From positions 1-22,799 of the forward strand of contig CAJUCN010000031.1 in assembly GCA_910585005.1 (NCBI GenBank): a stretch of 22,799 nt of DNA, written 5' to 3'. Positions within the stretch are counted from its first letter, which is position 1, and every line of letters starts with the position of its first letter. A program made the position numbers and the translations under genes. The notes beneath the pieces are model-generated. The model made no database searches, was not told the origin of the DNA, and saw only the letters and a program-made list of their open reading frames with translations. This document shows, piece after piece, positions 16,230 to 22,794 of this stretch. Origin of the DNA: an uncultured Lachnospiraceae bacterium. GTDB taxonomy: Bacteria > Bacillota > Clostridia > Lachnospirales > Lachnospiraceae.

Positions 16230-16442
16230 TCATCTCCTGGAAATCCTGTCATAACGGATCTCCTTTACTTTTCCGTTCCCGTCAGTTACATAATCAGGCA
16301 TATAGACAGTATCTTCCCTTACGCATTTTTTTGCAATATATTCCGTAGTGGACGGAACGCCATTTAAGTACAGCTTTACACCTGTTTTTTCCATTTTTTC
16401 AAGACGTAGCTTCAGGGCTTCGTAATTGGCATAATTTTTCAA
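16230..16442 (-). CDS. Small conserved-looking protein of unknown function
   Basis: This short acidic/basic protein has no membrane segment. Residues include YEALKLRLEKMEKTGVKLY, a predicted amphipathic helix, then LNGVPSTTEYIAKKCVRED, VYMPDYVTDGNGKVKEIRYD and a basic end RISRR. It has the look of a conserved Lachnospiraceae family, but I cannot name it. The start is uncertain. The frame is open to an ATG at 16499, and an in-frame ATG sits at 16454, but neither has a Shine-Dalgarno. I chose the TTG at 16442 with GGGAG five bases before it, because the upstream part lies inside a hairpin leader. The length is 70 residues, or up to 89 from 16499. Confidence 0.6.
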   Translation of the reverse strand: MKNYANYEALKLRLEKMEKTGVKLYLNGVPSTTEYIAKKCVREDTVYMPDYVTDGNGKVKEIRYDRISRR

Positions 16443-16456
16443 CTTTTCTCCCATCT

Positions 16457-16526
16457 GTTTCGGATTTTGACTTTTCCAAAAGGATCCGTGATATGTCATG
16501 TCAAAAAGATAAATTAATTCCGAAAC
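16457..16526 (-). promoter_or_regulatory. Hairpin leader upstream of the small gene
   Basis: GTTTCGGA (16457-16464) pairs with TCCGAAAC (16519-16526), and the adjacent TTTTGAC (16465-16471) pairs with GTCAAAA (16500-16506), leaving a 12-base bulge. A TATAAT on the minus strand (16534-16529) ends just upstream. The RNA would start in or near this hairpin and lead directly to the small gene, so it may control its expression. It might also be an RNA-stability element. Confidence 0.45.
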
Positions 16527-16934
16527 TGATTATACTTTTCCTTATAATGACGATAATAAAAACAGGTAAGACGCTGGGTATGTATCTAAAATAAACTACC
16601 GCTTTGAACATTCAAATTAAAGGTGAATTATAACAAATGAAAATTTGAACGACCATCGTGACAGGCACGAAGCCTGTAAGACTATCTTTCCCCTTTGCCA
16701 GATGCAGGCGCGGGAAAGATTATTTGATAATTTTGCTTAGATCCGTTAAAAATATTCTGAAAACATGCCTCCTTTCGATACTTGACTTACCCGGAAGCAT
16801 CTTACTAGGAAAATTATAGCACTTTTACCAAAAAATGCAAGATGTAAATTTATGTTTTTATATATTTTTAACAAATTCCACAAAAGATAAAAATTTAACA
16901 TATTTTATAAAATTTTTTTAAACTGTTTTTCTCT
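16527..16934. other. Non-coding stretch with two hairpins and AT-rich DNA
   Basis: No convincing gene is visible in either strand. ACAGGC-ACGAA-GCCTGT forms a hairpin near 16661-16677, followed by ATCTTTCCC and GGGAAAGAT (about 16683-16719) with a 19-base loop. A minus-strand promoter-like pair (TTGCAT 16840-16835 and TATAAT 16818-16813, 16 bases apart) could transcribe leftward through these hairpins. The remaining sequence from about 16840 to 16930 is very AT-rich. It could encode a small RNA, but I recognise no RNA family. Confidence 0.35.
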
Positions 16935-16938
16935 CCTA

Positions 16939-16970
16939 TTGACTTAAATTCACACAAAGTATAATATAAT
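16939..16970 (+). promoter_or_regulatory. mecA: Promoter region of mecA
   Basis: TTGACT (16939-16944) is followed by overlapping TATAAT boxes at 16960-16965 and 16965-16970. The spacing to these boxes is 15 or 20 bases, and a TAATAT at 17 bases is also present, so which -10 is used is uncertain. The leader to the ATG is about 100 bases. Confidence 0.55.
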
Positions 16971-16980
16971 TTTAAGTGAG

Positions 16981-17037
16981 TGCCTGCATTTTTGCAAAAA
17001 CTACGCTTGCAGAATTTAGGTGTCACCAAACGGCAGG
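16981..17037 (+). promoter_or_regulatory. Possibly structured mecA leader
   Basis: The leader contains a perfect 12-base palindrome TTTTTGCAAAAA (16989-17000). Further inverted segments are CCTGC (16983-16987) with GCAGG (17033-17037) and GGTG/CACC at 17019-17027. These could fold as a closed element before mecA. It does not match a riboswitch family I know. Confidence 0.3.
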
Positions 17038-17074
17038 ATAACAGTATCTTATATAGTAAGGATGTGATAAGAGT

Positions 17075-17866
17075 ATGAAAATAGAAAAAGTAAATGACCA
17101 TCAGATTCGTTGTACTCTCACCAGGGAAGACCTGGCTGACAGGGAACTAAAGCTTAGCGAACTTGCATACGGCACTGAAAAAGCAAAAGATCTGTTCCGA
17201 GATATGATGCAGCAGGCATCCTTCGAGTTTGGATTTGAAGCAGAAGACATCCCGTTAATGATAGAAGCAATTCCATTAAACTCTGAATGTATTGTCCTGA
17301 TCATTACCAAGGTGGAAGATCCTGACGAACTTGATACACGTTTTTCTAAGTTTGCCCCTTCCGTACACTCCGATGACAATACACTGGACGATGTTTTGGA
17401 CACTATCAGCGATGGAGCCGATGCCGTACTGGATCTTTTTAAGAAAATCCAAAATGGCCGGACATCCAACTCCACCGAAAATGCCGACACATCAGATGAA
17501 AGTTCCACCGAGGAGGTGAAGCGTTCCTTTAAAAACGCTCTCCAAAAGAAGCTCTCCGATACAACTGTACCAACAGAGCTTACCAAGATCTTTTCCTTTA
17601 GAACTCTTCGGGAAGCGGCCGCAGTATCCCATGTACTTTCGGGTTTTTACACAGGTTCCAATTCCCTGTATAAGCAGACAGACGGCAGCTTTTTGCTGGT
17701 AGTCTCTAAGAGTTCTCACACTCCGGTAGAATTTAATAAAGTATGTAATATTCTTTCTGAATATGGCGCCTGCCTTAAGTCGGTGCCTGCTTCAGAAGCT
17801 TATCTGGAAGAACATTTTGAACCGATCATTAAAAATACTGCGCTGCAGTCGTTATCCTGCATTTAA
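17075..17866 (+). CDS. mecA: MecA-family adaptor protein for ClpC-type protease
   Basis: This 263-residue protein begins MKIEKVNDHQIRCTLTREDL, the usual MecA start, with an N-terminal substrate-binding domain to about residue 95. An acidic, low-complexity Asp/Ser/Thr-rich linker covers about residues 96-150. The C-terminal domain contains KIFSFRTLREAAAVSHVL and a later EHFEPIIKNTAL. MecA proteins deliver substrates to ClpCP and help control competence, stress and sporulation regulators in Bacillus. Its targets in this organism are unknown. The ribosome-binding site AAGGA is 12 bases before the ATG, slightly far. It stands alone, between a long non-coding leader and a strong terminator. Confidence 0.92.
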   Translation: MKIEKVNDHQIRCTLTREDLADRELKLSELAYGTEKAKDLFRDMMQQASFEFGFEAEDIPLMIEAIPLNSECIVLIITKVEDPDELDTRFSKFAPSVHSDDNTLDDVLDTISDGADAVLDLFKKIQNGRTSNSTENADTSDESSTEEVKRSFKNALQKKLSDTTVPTELTKIFSFRTLREAAAVSHVLSGFYTGSNSLYKQTDGSFLLVVSKSSHTPVEFNKVCNILSEYGACLKSVPASEAYLEEHFEPIIKNTALQSLSCI

Positions 17867-17871
17867 AAATC

Positions 17872-17905
17872 CCCCGCTTCTGTTTATCAGATGCGGGGTT
17901 TTTTT
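17872..17905 (+). terminator. Rho-independent terminator after mecA
   Basis: CCCCGC (17872-17877) and GCGGGG (17893-17898) form the base of a stem with further pairs above one mismatch, followed by seven T residues. It begins 5 bases after the mecA stop codon. Confidence 0.93.
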
Positions 17906-17959
17906 GTGCTAATTTCTTTCTTTTTTGTATAAATTTCCTTTTCATACGCATAAAAATAC

Positions 17960-17988
17960 TTGGTTTTTTTTGGTTTTAATGATAAAAT
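17960..17988 (+). promoter_or_regulatory. nhaC: Promoter of nhaC
   Basis: TTGGTT (17960-17965) and TAAAAT (17983-17988) are 17 bases apart, 34 bases before the nhaC start codon. Confidence 0.55.
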
Positions 17989-18022
17989 AAGATGCTTAAA
18001 CAAAAGTGAAAGGAGTATAATT

Positions 18023-19639
18023 ATGAAAAATTTTAAAAAAGGGCTGCTTGCCGGGGCAAGTGTGCTGTCTATCTGCACTCTTCTTGCGCCGCTTACCGTC
18101 CTTGCCGCTGAAGAAGAAGCTGCGCTCCCTTCTATGTATGCCACTTTCTGGGCTCTTGTCCCTCCCATCGTTGCGATCGTTCTTGCGCTCATCACGAAGG
18201 AAGTTTACAGTTCCCTTTTCATTGGCATTTTAGTGGGCGGGCTGTTCTTTTCAAACTTCAGTTTTGAAGGCACTGTCATGCACATATTTAACGATGGGTT
18301 TGTAGCCGTCCTTTCTGATAGCTATAACGTAGGCATCCTGGTATTCCTTGTGATCTTAGGCGCTATGGTAAGCCTGATGAACAGGGCTGGCGGTTCCGCC
18401 GCTTTTGGACAGTTTGCAAAAGAAAAGATTAAATCCCGTGCAGGCGCACAGCTTGCCACCGTTGCACTTGGCGTGCTGATCTTCATAGACGACTACTTTA
18501 ACTGTCTGACCGTGGGCAGCGTTATGAAGCCTGTCACGGACCGGCATAAAGTATCCCGTGCAAAGCTGGCATATCTGATCGATGCCACTGCCGCTCCGGT
18601 CTGCATTATTGCCCCTATTTCTTCATGGGCCGCTGCCGTATCCGGTTTTGTAGAAGGTGAAGACGGATTCTCCATCTTTATCCGGGCTATTCCATACAAC
18701 TATTATGCATTGCTGACTATCCTTATGATGGTTGCCATGATTTTACTGAAAATAGAGTTTGGCCCTATGCGTACCCATGAGGCAAACGCATTAAAAGGCG
18801 ATCTCTTTACTTCCGGTGAGTCTTCCTCTTCCGGAGAAGAAAATGCGCCCGCAGGCTCCAAAGGCAAAGTGATCGACCTGGTTATTCCCATCATCACACT
18901 GATCATCTGCTGCGTGGTCGGCATGATTTACACAGGCGGATTTTTTGAAGGGGAAAATTTTGTTTCTTCCTTCTCCAATTCGGATGCATCTGTCGGCCTT
19001 GCTCTTGGCAGCATCTTTGCCATGATCATTACGATCATTATTTATCTGTGCAGAAGAGTCCTTACCTTTACAGAATGCATGGAATGCCTGCCATCCGGGT
19101 TTAAAGCAATGGTTCCCGCCATCCTGATCCTGACTTTTGCATGGACTCTCAAAGCCATGACCGATAGCTTAGGAGCTGCCGTATTTGTTGCAACTGCCAT
19201 GGAACACAGTGCAACAGGCCTGGTGAATTTCCTGCCTGCTATCATTTTCCTGGTAGGATGTTTCCTTGCATTCTCCACAGGAACTTCATGGGGAACCTTT
19301 GGAATTTTAATTCCTATTGTAGTAGCTGTATTTGCAAACTCCAACCCTCAGTTGATGATCATTTCCATCTCTGCCTGTATGGCGGGGGCAGTTTGCGGTG
19401 ACCACTGTTCACCCATTTCCGACACTACCATCATGGCAAGTGCAGGCGCACAGTGTAACCATGTAAGCCATGTGACCACCCAGCTTCCTTATGCGCTGGT
19501 TGCTGCAGCGGTTTCCTTTGTCACTTATCTGGTTGCCGGTTTCACACAAAACCCATGGATCAGCCTTCCTGTCGGTATTGTCCTGATGCTGGCTGTACTG
19601 TTTGTTATTAAGTTTTGTGCGCCTTCCCAAGAGGCTTAA
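18023..19639 (+). CDS. nhaC: Na+/H+ antiporter, NhaC family
   Basis: This 538-residue membrane protein is predicted to exchange Na+ for H+ across the cytoplasmic membrane. About a dozen hydrophobic helices are visible. The conserved block IFIDDYFNCLTVGSVMKPV at about residues 153-171 and the block CGDHCSPISDTTIMASAGAQ near the C-terminus identify the family. Unusually, the N-terminus MKNFKKGLLAGASVLSICT looks like a signal peptide ending near VLAAEEE, so the mature N-terminus may be outside the cell. The chosen ATG has AAAGGAG seven bases before it, and a longer open frame was rejected. It is a single-gene unit with its own promoter and terminator. With the Na+-type ATP synthase it suggests a sodium cycle. 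Confidence 0.93.
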   Translation: MKNFKKGLLAGASVLSICTLLAPLTVLAAEEEAALPSMYATFWALVPPIVAIVLALITKEVYSSLFIGILVGGLFFSNFSFEGTVMHIFNDGFVAVLSDSYNVGILVFLVILGAMVSLMNRAGGSAAFGQFAKEKIKSRAGAQLATVALGVLIFIDDYFNCLTVGSVMKPVTDRHKVSRAKLAYLIDATAAPVCIIAPISSWAAAVSGFVEGEDGFSIFIRAIPYNYYALLTILMMVAMILLKIEFGPMRTHEANALKGDLFTSGESSSSGEENAPAGSKGKVIDLVIPIITLIICCVVGMIYTGGFFEGENFVSSFSNSDASVGLALGSIFAMIITIIIYLCRRVLTFTECMECLPSGFKAMVPAILILTFAWTLKAMTDSLGAAVFVATAMEHSATGLVNFLPAIIFLVGCFLAFSTGTSWGTFGILIPIVVAVFANSNPQLMIISISACMAGAVCGDHCSPISDTTIMASAGAQCNHVSHVTTQLPYALVAAAVSFVTYLVAGFTQNPWISLPVGIVLMLAVLFVIKFCAPSQEA

Positions 19640-19644
19640 CGCAA

Positions 19645-19672
19645 AAGAGCTGCCTGCGGGCAGCTCTTTTTT
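19645..19672 (+). terminator. Rho-independent terminator after nhaC
   Basis: AAGAGCTGCC (19645-19654) and GGCAGCTCTT (19659-19668) form a perfect 10-base stem with loop TGCG, followed by a T run to 19672. The mirrored strand also ends in four T residues, so it can serve the convergent DUF1858 gene as well. Confidence 0.93.
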
Positions 19673-19679
19673 GAAGAAT

Positions 19680-19871
19680 TTATAAAGCTTCAATTTTTGC
19701 CATAAGATCATTGATATCCATTCCATGGACCATTGCTGCTTCCTCAAGGCTTTCGCCCTGTGCGGAAGGGCAGCCAAGACAATGCATGCCAGCCTCCATG
19801 AGAATAGGCGCAACTCCGGGGTTTGTCCTTAAAATCTCACCGATCGTCATGTCTTTGGTAATCTGTGCCAT
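19680..19871 (-). CDS. DUF1858 domain protein
   Basis: This 63-residue protein has the DUF1858 pattern: MAQITKDMTIGEILRTNPGV, then MEAGMHCLGCPSAQGESLEEAA, with a Cys-x-x-Cys pair at about residues 31 and 34. The family is related to the N-terminal part of ScdA/RIC proteins and of some redox proteins, so a redox, iron-sulfur or nitrosative-stress role is possible. No function is proven. AAGGAGG lies nine bases before the ATG. It is divergent from the pyruvate formate-lyase genes, separated by about 260 bases that contain both promoters. Confidence 0.92.
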   Translation of the reverse strand: MAQITKDMTIGEILRTNPGVAPILMEAGMHCLGCPSAQGESLEEAAMVHGMDINDLMAKIEAL

Positions 19872-19912
19872 ATCCTGTAACCTCCTTAAAATCTACTATG
19901 TGGAACTTCTAC

Positions 19913-19941
19913 AGTATAATACTTTACCCGATTTCTGGCAA
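19913..19941 (-). promoter_or_regulatory. Promoter of the DUF1858 gene
   Basis: On the minus strand, TTGCCA (19941-19936) and TATACT (19918-19913) are exactly 17 bases apart, each five of six to consensus. It lies 42 bases upstream of the start. Confidence 0.7.
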
Positions 19942-19996
19942 GACTAAACCGGGACGGCATTTTTTACAAAACAATTCTAAAATTTCCGTAAAATGC

Positions 19997-20019
19997 GTAC
20001 TTTGTTCATAAAAAAGTAC
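19997..20019. promoter_or_regulatory. Inverted repeat upstream of the pyruvate formate-lyase promoter
   Basis: GTACTTT (19997-20003) and AAAGTAC (20013-20019) form a 7-base inverted repeat around nine bases, ending 10 bases before the -35 box. It is well placed for a redox or anaerobic regulator such as Rex or an Fnr-like protein, but the motif is not clearly either. Confidence 0.3.
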
Positions 20020-20029
20020 ACTCTTTACC

Positions 20030-20059
20030 TTGACTGTTTCTCACCTTGTAACATATAAT
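20030..20059 (+). promoter_or_regulatory. Promoter of the split pyruvate formate-lyase genes
   Basis: TTGACT (20030-20035) and a perfect TATAAT (20054-20059) are 18 bases apart, about 70 bases before the start codon. Confidence 0.75.
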
Positions 20060-20130
20060 GAAATTACGGTAAAAGCATAGTTTTTATGCAAAAATAAATC
20101 AAATAATTTCATGTAGGAGGCTTACGCAAA

Positions 20131-22170
20131 ATGAGACCAGAATGGACAGATTTTGTAGGCGGCAAGTGGGAAAATGAAGTTAACGTACGCGACTTCATCC
20201 AGAAAAACTATCATCCTTATGACGGTGATGAATCCTTCTTAGCTGAAGCTACACAAAACACAAAAGATTTATGGCAGATGGTACTTGATCTGCAGAAAAA
20301 AGAACGTGAGGCAGGCGGTGTCCTTGATATGGATACAAAGGTAGTATCCACCATTACATCACATGGCCCCGGATACCTTGACAAATCCAAAGAAACAATC
20401 GTTGGTTTCCAGACAGATGCTCCTTTTAAGCGCTCCCTTCAGCCTTATGGCGGTATCAGAATGGCAGAAAAAGCATGTGAGGACAATGGATATAAAGTAG
20501 ATCCTGAAATCAGCGAATTTTTCAATACTCACAGAAAAACACATAACGCTGGCTGCTTTGATGCTTACAATGCAGAGATGAGAGCTTGCCGTTCCGCTCA
20601 TATCATCACAGGTCTTCCGGATGCTTACGGACGTGGACGTATTATTGGCGATTACAGACGTGTTGCTCTTTATGGTATTGACAGACTGATCGAAGACAAG
20701 CTGGCTCAGAAGGATTCTACCGGACGGGTTATGACCGATGATGTGATCCGTCTGCGTGAAGAACTTTCCGAGCAGATCGTTGCTCTTAAAATGATGAAAC
20801 AAATGGCTGCTTCTTATGGCTGTGACATTTCTAAACCTGCTACCAACGTAAAAGAAGCAATCCAGGCTACTTACTTCGGATATTTATGTTCCGTTAAGGA
20901 GCAGAACGGCGCTGCTATGTCTCTTGGACGTACCTCTACTTTCCTTGACTGCTATGCGGAAAGAGATCTTGCAAATGGAACTTTCACAGAGCAGGAGATC
21001 CAGGAGTTTGTTGACCACTTCATCATGAAGCTGCGTTGCATCAAATTTGCGCGTACACCTGAATACAATCAGATTTTTGCCGGCGATCCTGTATGGGTAA
21101 CCGAATCTCTTGGTGGTGTTGGCGTTGACGGCCGTCATATGGTTACAAGAATGAGTTTCCGTTACCTGCACACATTGACCAACTTAGGACCCAGCCCGGA
21201 ACCCAACCTTACCGTTCTTTGGTCCACAAGGCTTCCTGAAAACTGGAAGAAATACTGTGCTAAGATGTCTATCCAGACTTCTTCTATCCAGTACGAGAAC
21301 GATGACCTGATGAGAGTAACCCACGGTGACGACTATGGTATTGCATGCTGTGTATCTTCTATGGTTATCGGTAAGGAAATGCAGTTCTTTGGCGCAAGGG
21401 CAAATCTTGCAAAATGTCTGCTTTACGCATTAAACGGCGGTGTAGACGAAGTGACCAAGAAACAGGTTGGACCTAAGTATCGTGCTGTTGTTGGCGATGT
21501 TCTTGATTACGATGATGTGTACAGCAAATTCATCGACATGTTAGAGTGGCAGGCAGATGTTTATGTAAATACATTGAACATTATCCACTATATGCATGAC
21601 AAATACTGCTATGAGAGAGCAGAAATGGCTCTTCATGACAGAGATGTTAAGCGTTACTTCGCAACCGGTGTTGCTGGCCTTTCTATCGTAGCTGACTCCT
21701 TATCTGCAATCAAGTATGCTAAGGTTGAGGTTGTCAGAGATGAAGACGGTATCATTGTTGACTTTAAGACCACAGGGGAATTCCCGAAATACGGTAATGA
21801 CGATGACCGCGTAGACGCAATCGCTCAGGATGTTGTTCACAAATTCATGACAGCAATCAGAAGACATCATACTTACAGAAACGGTGTTCCTACCACCTCT
21901 ATCCTTACCATTACTTCTAACGTAACTTATGGTAAAGCTACAGGTAACACACCTGATGGACGTAAGAAAGGACAGCCTTTTGCACCTGGCGCTAACCCGA
22001 TGCATGGACGTGATACTCACGGTGCAGTAGCTTCCTTATCTTCTGTATCCAAACTGCCTTTCAACGATGCACAGGATGGTATTTCCAATACCTTCACTAT
22101 CATCCCTGGGGCTCTTGGCAAAGAAGATACCGTGTTCGCTGGTGATATCGAGTTAGATTTAAACAAATAA
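20131..22170 (+). CDS. pflB: Pyruvate formate-lyase large part, lacking the glycyl-radical domain
   Basis: This 679-residue enzyme converts pyruvate and CoA to acetyl-CoA and formate. It follows E. coli PflB closely: NVRDFIQKNYHPYDGDESFL at the start, STITSHGPGY, the block GLPDAYGRGRIIGDYRRVAL, and the catalytic pair C406-C407 in YGIACCVSSM. It ends at GALGKEDTVFAGDIELDLNK. The roughly 80-residue C-terminal domain with the glycyl-radical loop is missing but is encoded separately 324 bases downstream. The two parts sum to 759 residues, about the length of an ordinary one-chain enzyme. AGGAGG lies ten bases before the ATG. No activating enzyme gene is in the window. It must act with the small subunit. 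Confidence 0.95.
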   Translation: MRPEWTDFVGGKWENEVNVRDFIQKNYHPYDGDESFLAEATQNTKDLWQMVLDLQKKEREAGGVLDMDTKVVSTITSHGPGYLDKSKETIVGFQTDAPFKRSLQPYGGIRMAEKACEDNGYKVDPEISEFFNTHRKTHNAGCFDAYNAEMRACRSAHIITGLPDAYGRGRIIGDYRRVALYGIDRLIEDKLAQKDSTGRVMTDDVIRLREELSEQIVALKMMKQMAASYGCDISKPATNVKEAIQATYFGYLCSVKEQNGAAMSLGRTSTFLDCYAERDLANGTFTEQEIQEFVDHFIMKLRCIKFARTPEYNQIFAGDPVWVTESLGGVGVDGRHMVTRMSFRYLHTLTNLGPSPEPNLTVLWSTRLPENWKKYCAKMSIQTSSIQYENDDLMRVTHGDDYGIACCVSSMVIGKEMQFFGARANLAKCLLYALNGGVDEVTKKQVGPKYRAVVGDVLDYDDVYSKFIDMLEWQADVYVNTLNIIHYMHDKYCYERAEMALHDRDVKRYFATGVAGLSIVADSLSAIKYAKVEVVRDEDGIIVDFKTTGEFPKYGNDDDRVDAIAQDVVHKFMTAIRRHHTYRNGVPTTSILTITSNVTYGKATGNTPDGRKKGQPFAPGANPMHGRDTHGAVASLSSVSKLPFNDAQDGISNTFTIIPGALGKEDTVFAGDIELDLNK

Positions 22171-22224
22171 TCCGGTGAACGTGTTGTGTTCGCTGGTGAT
22201 ATCGAATTAAATTGAAACAAGTAA
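22132..22224 (+). repeat. Duplicated 3' end of the large pyruvate formate-lyase gene
   Basis: The last 39 bases of the gene (22132-22170), encoding VFAGDIELDLNK and the stop, are repeated at 22186-22224 with four differences (35 of 39 identical). The offset is 54 bases, a multiple of three, so the second copy is in frame after the stop. It now contains its own internal TGA. It looks like a tandem duplication or recombination scar from the splitting of the gene. Confidence 0.9.
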
Positions 22225-22272
22225 GAGTTTATAAACCATAATAAAATTAATCCATCTTCAGGAGGTATGGCA

Positions 22273-22476
22273 ATGGATGAAAAAAGTATGATCGATGATC
22301 TTGTGAAAATGCTGGATTCCGGTATGGCAATGGGTGTGGGACACGTCAATGTAGACACTGACGCTGCCGAAGAACAATCCAAAACAGTTCAGACGATGGG
22401 CTGTACAGATTGTTCCAGAACGCCGCTGGCCTGCAGCGTACCTACCCTGCAGGATGGATTGGATGATTTTCACTAA
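22273..22476 (+). CDS. Small Cys-containing protein between the split pyruvate formate-lyase parts
   Basis: This 67-residue protein starts at the ATG at 22273, seven bases after AGGAGGT. An ATG at 22267 is too close to that site. Residues 6-30 (MIDDLVKMLDSGMAMGVGHV and onward) resemble the N-terminus of the glycyl-radical subunit encoded next (VDNLVSLLDGYATKGGHHLN), so the two probably share an origin. The rest is different: residues about 42-54 carry C44, C47 and C54 in MGCTDCSRTPLAC, and there is no glycyl-radical motif. I do not recognise a named family. It could be an assembly, metal-binding, redox or regulatory partner of the enzyme. Stop to next start is 18 bases. Confidence 0.8.
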   Translation: MDEKSMIDDLVKMLDSGMAMGVGHVNVDTDAAEEQSKTVQTMGCTDCSRTPLACSVPTLQDGLDDFH

Positions 22477-22494
22477 TAAAGGAGGATAATTACC

Positions 22495-22737
22495 ATGGCA
22501 ACAAACAGTGCTCAGGTAGATAACTTGGTATCATTATTGGATGGTTACGCAACCAAGGGCGGACATCATCTCAATGTTAACGTATTAAACAGAGATATGT
22601 TATTGGATGCTCAGAAGCATCCCGAGAACTATCCTCAGCTTACAATCCGTGTTTCCGGATACGCAGTTAATTTTATTAAATTAACTCCCGAACAACAGGC
22701 TGATGTTATTTCCCGTACATTCCATGAATCTATTTAA
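22495..22737 (+). CDS. Glycyl-radical subunit of pyruvate formate-lyase (GrcA-like)
   Basis: This 80-residue protein matches the C-terminal domain of pyruvate formate-lyase from end to end: LLDGYATKGGHHLNVNVLNR, then QLTIRVSGYAVNF with the radical Gly55, and TPEQQADVISRTFHESI at the end. In ordinary enzymes this Gly is activated by a radical SAM enzyme, and stand-alone GrcA/YfiD can repair cleaved enzyme. Here the main chain lacks its own domain, so this is probably a required subunit and not a spare part. GGAGGATAATTACC precedes the ATG, giving strong translation. It is the last gene visible in the operon and is followed at once by a long hairpin. Confidence 0.95.
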   Translation: MATNSAQVDNLVSLLDGYATKGGHHLNVNVLNRDMLLDAQKHPENYPQLTIRVSGYAVNFIKLTPEQQADVISRTFHESI

Positions 22738-22747
22738 TGAACCAGTA

Positions 22748-22794
22748 AGGGGGTGTCGCAAAATCATCAAATCAGATGATTGAGCGAACCCCCT
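22748..22794. terminator. Long hairpin after the split pyruvate formate-lyase operon
   Basis: AGGGGGT (22748-22754) pairs with ACCCCCT (22788-22794), TCGC (22756-22759) with GCGA (22784-22787), and AATCATC (22762-22768) with GATGATT (22775-22781), around loop AAATCA. It is a very stable structure that likely ends the operon. The window stops before any T run, and the outer part also resembles some insertion-sequence ends, so the terminator call is tentative. Confidence 0.5.

Noticed and set aside
16600..16740. A tRNA, SRP RNA or known riboswitch in the intergenic hairpins
   Set aside because: I compared it mentally with tRNA T-arm, SRP, TPP, FMN, c-di-GMP and T-box core motifs and found no match.
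20131..22737. Split pyruvate formate-lyase as a simple sequencing frameshift
   Set aside because: The two parts are 324 bases apart with a separate gene between them, and each downstream gene has its own strong ribosome-binding site.
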